A DNA stretch of 9,749 nt from Spirochaetaceae bacterium (GTDB lineage Bacteria; Spirochaetota; Spirochaetia; Treponematales; Breznakiellaceae): assembly GCA_031279895.1 (NCBI GenBank), contig JAITHR010000243.1, forward strand, positions 1-9,749, written 5' to 3'. How positions within the stretch are numbered: the first letter of the stretch is position 1; the number at the start of each line of letters is the position of its first letter. The translations under genes and the position numbers were made by a program. Below, piece by piece: positions 6,606-9,749 of this stretch. Below the pieces are notes generated by a model that did no database searches, was not told the DNA's origin, and saw only the letters and a program-made list of their open reading frames with translations.

Positions 6606-7550
6606 ATGGAAACAAAAGAGATGCGCGCCGCGTATACCGAGACTCTCATGGCGCTGGGGGCGGAAAACCCCAATATCGTGGTGCTAGAGGCGGACCTTAT
6701 GAGTTGTACCGGCACCGCCGTTTTCAAGAAAGCCTACCCGGAGCGGTTTATCAACGCGGGCATTGCCGAAGCCAACATGGTGGGCATGGCCGCGGGTCTT
6801 TCGGCAGTGGGAAAGATTCCCTTTGCCGCAAGCTTCGGCTGTTTTTCAAGCCGGCGGGTGTTTGACCAGTTCTTTCTGTCCGCCAATTACGCCCGCCTCA
6901 ACGTGAAACTCGTCGGCACTGACCCCGGGGTTACCGCGGCTTTTAACGGCGGCACCCACATGCCCTTCGAGGATCTGGGCCTTATGCGGGTGGTTCCGAA
7001 ACTGACCGTGGCGGAGCCTTCGGACCCCCGCGCCTGCGCCGCGTTTACCCGGGCCGCTGCGGAGATGTACGGGTGCGTGTACCTCCGTATCCCCCGCAAG
7101 GCGGTTCCCTTCCTGTATCCGGCGGAGGAAACCTTCCGGTTCGGCCAGGCGAAGCTCCTTGCATCCGGCAAAGACGCCTGCATTATCGCCTTGGGGAGCC
7201 TTATGGTAAACGAGGCGCTCAAAGCGCGGGAGGTTCTGGCCGGAGAGGGCATAGACGCCGGCGTACTTGACGCGCTTACGCTCAAGCCCATTGATCGGGA
7301 CGCGGTTCTCACCCAGGCGGGCGCGGTGCGGTGTCTCGTAAGCGCGGAGAACCACCAGATTGACGGGGGACTGGGCAGCGCGGTGGCGGAAATCCTTGCG
7401 GAAGCCGGCTTCGGCGGCAAATTCTCCCGCGTGGGTATTCGGGACGAGTTCGGCGAAGTGGGGACCCAGGATTACCTTATGAAACGGTTCGGCCTTGACA
7501 GCCGGACCATCGCCGATCAGGTTAAAAAACTCCTCTCCTCCTCGCGCTGA
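6606..7550 (+). CDS. Transketolase, C-terminal (pyrimidine-binding) subunit
   Basis: The 314-residue protein carries the Pyr domain (about residues 5-165) and the C-terminal transketolase domain (about 185-305). The catalytic glutamate that activates thiamine diphosphate is Glu 55 in NAGIAEANMVGMAAGLS. The F-N-G-G-T-H-M-P-F-E-D segment at 113-123, with His 117, is the usual substrate-side loop, and SAENHQIDGGLGSAVAE near 250-266 is a typical C-domain motif. AGGAG (6595-6599) precedes ATG 6606. It follows the N-terminal subunit by 18 bp in the same frame direction, so the two are co-transcribed and form a heterotetramer. It ends 20 bp from the stop of the convergent nrdG-like gene. The frame is full length, with no missing key residue seen. 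Confidence 0.95.
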   Translation: METKEMRAAYTETLMALGAENPNIVVLEADLMSCTGTAVFKKAYPERFINAGIAEANMVGMAAGLSAVGKIPFAASFGCFSSRRVFDQFFLSANYARLNVKLVGTDPGVTAAFNGGTHMPFEDLGLMRVVPKLTVAEPSDPRACAAFTRAAAEMYGCVYLRIPRKAVPFLYPAEETFRFGQAKLLASGKDACIIALGSLMVNEALKAREVLAGEGIDAGVLDALTLKPIDRDAVLTQAGAVRCLVSAENHQIDGGLGSAVAEILAEAGFGGKFSRVGIRDEFGEVGTQDYLMKRFGLDSRTIADQVKKLLSSSR

Positions 7551-7570
7551 CTTTTCTAAGGGGGTCTTTT

Positions 7571-8278
7571 CTACGGAATCCCCCCCTCGCTGGAAGCAAT
7601 GCCCTGTTTCCCCAGGGACCGGGCAAAGCGCGCCAACGCTTCCGCGTCGCCGGCGCTGGCCGGTTCACGGGCATCCCACGCGGGATCAAGGCAGTTTCCC
7701 GGGCGGAAGGCGCGGAAGTACCAGGGGGCGTCGTCAACCAGCGCCGAGAGCGCCGCGACGTCTTCAGGGGCCACAAACCCGTCGGGGAACGCGAGGGTGC
7801 GGAACTCGTGGGGGATGCCGGAAACGCGGACGAGCGCGGCGGACGCCGGAAGCGCGCTTGCGGGGTCTCCCCGTCCGGTGAGTACCCCGTAGTAGCGACG
7901 GGGCGCCATCTTAAGGTCAAGGGCGATATAGTCCGGTTGGGTTTCCCGATCCTGTAGGATGGCCTCAAGGCTGGCCGGCGCCATGCCGTTGGTGTCGATT
8001 TTCACCGAAAGGCCGAGATCTTTGATACGGCGTATCAGATTTCCCAGTTCATAGACGAGCGGTTCGCCGCCGCTTAACACCACGCCGCCCAGCACGGCGC
8101 GGCGTTTTGCAAGGTGCCGCACCACGTCGCCCAGCGGGACCAGAGCCGGCTCTTCTCCCAGCACCAAGCCTCGATTATAGCACCAGGGGCAGCGGAGGTT
8201 GCATCCGGGAAAGAAGAGGCACGCGGCAATTTTACCGGGGAAATCCACAAGACTGGTTTTACGAAAACTAAGACGCAT
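7571..8278 (-). CDS. Radical-SAM activase, NrdG2-type (anaerobic ribonucleotide reductase activating protein)
   Basis: The 235-residue protein begins FRKTSLVDFPGKIAACLFFPGCN, typical of the NrdG2 branch. It has the CX3CX2C iron-sulfur motif at Cys 26, 30 and 33 (CNLRCPWC) and S-G-G-E-P at 69-73 for S-adenosylmethionine binding, followed by K-I-D-T-N-G. Such enzymes cleave S-adenosylmethionine to generate a glycyl radical on class III ribonucleotide reductase in the cytoplasm under anoxic conditions. No nrdD is in the window, so another glycyl-radical partner remains possible. The start is unsure. Minus-strand ATGs lie at 8356, 8293, 8284 and 8278; 8278 has the weak site ATAGG at a 7-nt distance. 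ATG 8356 lies in repeat DNA upstream of the likely -10. The gene is convergent with the transketolase operon. Confidence 0.88.
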   Translation of the reverse strand: MRLSFRKTSLVDFPGKIAACLFFPGCNLRCPWCYNRGLVLGEEPALVPLGDVVRHLAKRRAVLGGVVLSGGEPLVYELGNLIRRIKDLGLSVKIDTNGMAPASLEAILQDRETQPDYIALDLKMAPRRYYGVLTGRGDPASALPASAALVRVSGIPHEFRTLAFPDGFVAPEDVAALSALVDDAPWYFRAFRPGNCLDPAWDAREPASAGDAEALARFARSLGKQGIASSEGGIP

Positions 8279-8311
8279 ACGCATACCTATCATCGGCCAC
8301 CGGCACTTCTT

Positions 8312-8317
8312 TCTATA
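8312..8317 (-). promoter_or_regulatory. Probable -10 box of the nrdG-like gene
   Basis: TATAGA on the minus strand (plus-strand 8312-8317) follows immediately after GGCGGAGACGGAG, the partial hairpin end of the neighbouring element. The leader to ATG 8278 would be about 27 nt. No clear -35 or TG extension is present, so support is moderate. Confidence 0.4.
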
Positions 8318-8318
8318 C

Positions 8319-8478
8319 TCCGTCTCCGCCCGCCGGCAGCGCCGGAGGCACAGCATGGCCGCTTGTTGTTTCCGAATGGTGCAACACCTTGTCCGGTGAG
8401 CGAGTCAGTGCTGTTTAGGCGCGGCTACGCTCTCGCGCAACGGCGAGCGCTTCGAGAGCCGTGCGTTGTTGTGCGTAG
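8319..8478 (+). repeat. Dispersed element, copy C (long-tail form)
   Basis: It starts with a degenerate hairpin region (CCGTCTCCGCC, then GCCGGCAGCGCCGGAGGC), followed by CATGGCCGCTTGTTG, GGTGCAACACC (8378-8388), TTGTCCGGTGAG, GGCGCGGCTACGCTCTCGCGC and a tail ending GTGCGTTGTTGTGCG. The tail matches copy A, so these two are the long form. Orientation puts the hairpin end toward the nrdG-like gene. Confidence 0.8.
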
Positions 8479-8580
8479 CAGCCTCCGGCTGTCTCAGCAT
8501 GGCCGCCTGTTGCTTCCAAGCGGTGCAACACCTTGTCCGGTTAGCGGGCTTGTACAGCCCAGGCGCGGCTACGCTTCGCG
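8479..8580 (+). repeat. Dispersed element, copy D (short form)
   Basis: The 102-bp unit begins with CAGCC-n3-GGCTG (8479-8491), then CAGCATGGCCGCCTGTTGC, GGTGCAACACC (8522-8532), TTGTCCGGTTAG, a small hairpin GGGCT-n5-AGCCC, and GGCGCGGCTACGCTTCGCG. It is followed head-to-tail by copy E with the same first 38 bases. Confidence 0.85.
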
Positions 8581-8733
8581 CAGCCTCCGGCTGTCTCAGC
8601 ATGGCCGCCTGTTGCTTCAAAGTAGTGCAACACCTTGTCCGGTGAGCGGGCTGGCTGCTGATTAGGCGCGGCTCCGCTTCGCGCAGCCTCCGACGGTTTG
8701 TAAGCTGTGTGTTGTCGTGCGTAGTAAGGGGCT
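8581..8733 (+). repeat. Dispersed element, copy E with hybrid hairpin and tail
   Basis: The unit begins with CAGCC-n3-GGCTG (8581-8593). It has AGTGCAACACC (8624-8634), one base off the usual core, and the segment GGCGCGGCTCCGCTTCGCG. At 8684-8696 it ends in CAGCC-n3-GACGG, the left half of one hairpin type joined to the right half of the other. A tail with GTGTGTTGTCGTGCGTAG follows, like the tails of copies A and C, and array 2 begins shortly after. Confidence 0.8.
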
Positions 8734-8749
8734 TATCGTTGTTCGGGGC

Positions 8750-8940
8750 GCCGCGCACGATTATTTCCAGAGTAAAAACATTCGTTTCCAAGGCGCCGAC
8801 GAATGTTTCCGGCGCAAAATCATTCGTTTCCAAAGCGCCCATGACTATTTCCAACCCATTCTTGACCAGGAACACTTCATTTCTGACCAGGAATGACTCA
8901 TTTCTGACCAGGAATACTTCATTTCTGACCAGGAATGACT
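8750..8940. repeat. Array 2, first families: TTTCC-AAGGCGCC units and TGACCAGGAA units
   Basis: Units of 21 bp share CGTTTCCAA(G/A)GCGCC at first. A large inverted repeat, AAACATTCG-n15-CGAATGTTT (8776-8808), has GGCGCC in its loop. From about 8875, units with TTTCTGACCAGGAA repeat, three of them carrying an 18-bp near-palindrome CATTTCTGACCAGGAATG or its GAATAC variant, centred on 8887.5, 8908.5 and 8929.5. Frames are open on both strands. Confidence 0.8.
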
Positions 8941-9240
8941 CGTCCCCGTGTAAGGATAGGGCGGTTTTGCGCACGTTTACGACGGACTTGCGCACGTTTA
9001 CGTTGTCCGGACGTCCGGATGCTTTGTCCGGACGTCCGGATGACTTGTCCGGACGTCCGGATGACTTGTCCGGACGTCCGGATGACTTGGACGGGCTCCC
9101 GTTTATGTTGGACTTGCGCAAGTTTATGTTGGACTTGCGCACGTTTACTCTGGCCGGACGTCCGGATGCTTTGTCCGGACGTCCGGATGCGTTGTCCGGA
9201 CGTCCGGATGACTTGGACGGGCTCCCGAATGACTTGGACG
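8941..9240. repeat. Array 2, palindromic TCCGGACGTCCGGA family
   Basis: Fourteen or so units of 21 bp are built from an 11-bp and a 10-bp half. First halves are TTGTCCGGACG, TTGGACGGGCT and TTGGACTTGCG; second halves are TCCGGATGAC, CCCGTTTATG, CAAGTTTATG, CACGTTTACG and CCCGAATGAC. Their junctions give the perfect palindrome TCCGGACGTCCGGA six times, ACTTGCGCAAGT once and ACGGG-CT-CCCGT once, all centred on the same phase (8970.5 + 21n). Confidence 0.85.
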
Positions 9241-9302
9241 GGCTTCCCGCCGAAGCGGGGAGATGTACGCCCGAAACAGGAGGACTTCCGTTTGTCGCGG
9301 CC
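9231..9302. repeat. 72-bp block, copy 1
   Basis: Starts GACTTGGACGGGCTTCCCG, passes through ACAGGAGGACTTCCG and ends TGTCGCGGCC. It recurs without indels at 9539-9610, exactly 308 bp further, with five base differences. It is not built of 21-bp units itself and separates two unit families. Confidence 0.85.
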
Positions 9303-9390
9303 ATGAATCTTTCCAGGACGGAAATGAATCTTTCCAGGGCGGAAATGAATCTTTCCAGGGCGGAAATGAATCTTTCCAGGACGGAAATGA
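9303..9390. repeat. Array 2, ATGAATCTTTCCAGG family, first run
   Basis: Four 21-bp units start at 9303, 9324, 9345 and 9366, and a broken fifth at 9387. Each holds ATGAATCTTTCCAGG(A/G)CGG. The units differ only at an A/G position. Inverted pieces TTTCC and GGAAA alternate, giving 5-bp arms on both sides of each unit. Confidence 0.9.
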
Positions 9391-9396
9391 ATCATA

Positions 9397-9417
9397 TCAG
9401 ATATTAAATATATCTGA
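9397..9417. other. AT-rich inverted repeat inside array 2
   Basis: TCAGATAT (9397-9404) and ATATCTGA (9410-9417) are perfect 8-bp arms around a 5-bp AT spacer. The flanking stretch 9418-9465 is non-repetitive. The island contrasts with the GC-rich repeats on both sides and contains stop codons for the long frames of both strands. It could be a protein site or a weak hairpin. Confidence 0.65.
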
Positions 9418-9465
9418 AGAGAGGCGTATAGAAAAAGTGCTTGGCAGACATGGATGTTTTACGGG

Positions 9466-9610
9466 CGGGCCGGATGCTTTGTCCGGGCTCCCGTTTACTC
9501 TGGACGGGCTCCCGAATACTTCATTCGGCCTCCCGAATGACTTGGACGGGCTTCCCGCCGAAGCGGAGAGATACCCGCCCGAAACAGGAGGACTTTCGTT
9601 TGTCGCGGCC
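9466..9610. repeat. Array 2, second palindromic run and 72-bp block copy 2
   Basis: Units resemble those at 8941-9240: GTCCGGGCTCCCGTTTAC, CTGGACGGGCTCCCGAATAC, then CATTCGG-n4-CCGAATG (7-bp arms). The second copy of the 72-bp block occupies 9539-9610. Together with 9611-9749 it repeats the order of the first run: palindromic units, block, then ATGAATCTTTCC units. Confidence 0.85.
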
Positions 9611-9749
9611 ACGTCTGTTTCCAAGGCGGAAATGAATCTTTCCAGGGCGGAAATGAATCTTTCCAGGACGGAAATGAATCTTTCCAGGACGGAAATGAAT
9701 CTTTCCAGGGCGGAAATGAATCTTTCCAGGGCGGAAATGAATCTTTCCA
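9611..9749. repeat. Array 2, ATGAATCTTTCCAGG family, second run
   Basis: A degenerate unit (9611-9631, with GTTTCCAAGGCGG, resembling the family at 8785) is followed by five full 21-bp units starting at 9632, 9653, 9674, 9695 and 9716, and a sixth at 9737 cut by the window end. The array therefore continues beyond the window. Confidence 0.9.

Noticed and set aside
7559..7587. Bidirectional terminator between the transketolase and nrdG-like genes
   Set aside because: AGGGGG and CCCCCT can pair, but the loop is 17 bases and no T-tract follows on either strand.
8279..8356. nrdG-like gene starting at ATG 8356
   Set aside because: The added residues are Arg/Cys-rich, encoded in element DNA and upstream of the likely -10 box; the family begins near residue 27 of that frame.

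Overview
The window is bacterial DNA of fairly high GC content. It holds six protein genes of ordinary type in two islands, and each island borders long non-genic stretches built from 21-bp tandem repeats. The gene set is a secreted protein with 34-residue TPR repeats, a SatP acetate carrier, a SulP/STAS anion transporter, a split transketolase and a NrdG2-type radical-SAM activase. This fits an anaerobic or fermentative bacterium. A spirochaete of the Treponema group is my best guess from the style of these genes and the repeat-rich intergenic DNA, but no sequence mark proves it.

Layout: 1-137 is an inverted copy of a dispersed element of about 100-140 bp. 196-1440 (+) is the TPR protein. 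1459-2022 (-) is satP, convergent with the TPR gene and divergent from the SulP gene at 2135-3859 (+). 3863-3977 is a second copy of the element, starting at the SulP stop codon. About 3966-5585 is array 1, roughly 77 units of 21 bp, C-rich on the left, palindrome-rich in the centre and G-rich on the right. 5586-5712 is an element-like right cap. 5748-6587 and 6606-7550 (+) are the two transketolase subunits, followed by the convergent nrdG-like gene at 7571-8278 (-). 8319-8733 holds three consecutive element copies. About 8750 to the window end is array 2, a mosaic of several 21-bp unit families with a larger duplicated block.

How the parts relate: satP and sulP share a short divergent promoter region whose -35 boxes lie only 8 bp apart. 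The transketolase halves form an operon and give one enzyme of the non-oxidative pentose phosphate pathway. The NrdG-like protein would activate an anaerobic ribonucleotide reductase encoded elsewhere.

The most unusual feature is the repeat architecture. Elements tipped with a short hairpin (CCGTC-n3-GACGG or CAGCC-n3-GGCTG) sit at the array ends with the hairpin facing the neighbouring gene. In three of four cases the hairpin lies directly upstream of a -10 box. Inside the arrays the 21-bp period persists while the sequence changes, and in array 2 and the centre of array 1 many units carry different palindromes at the same phase.
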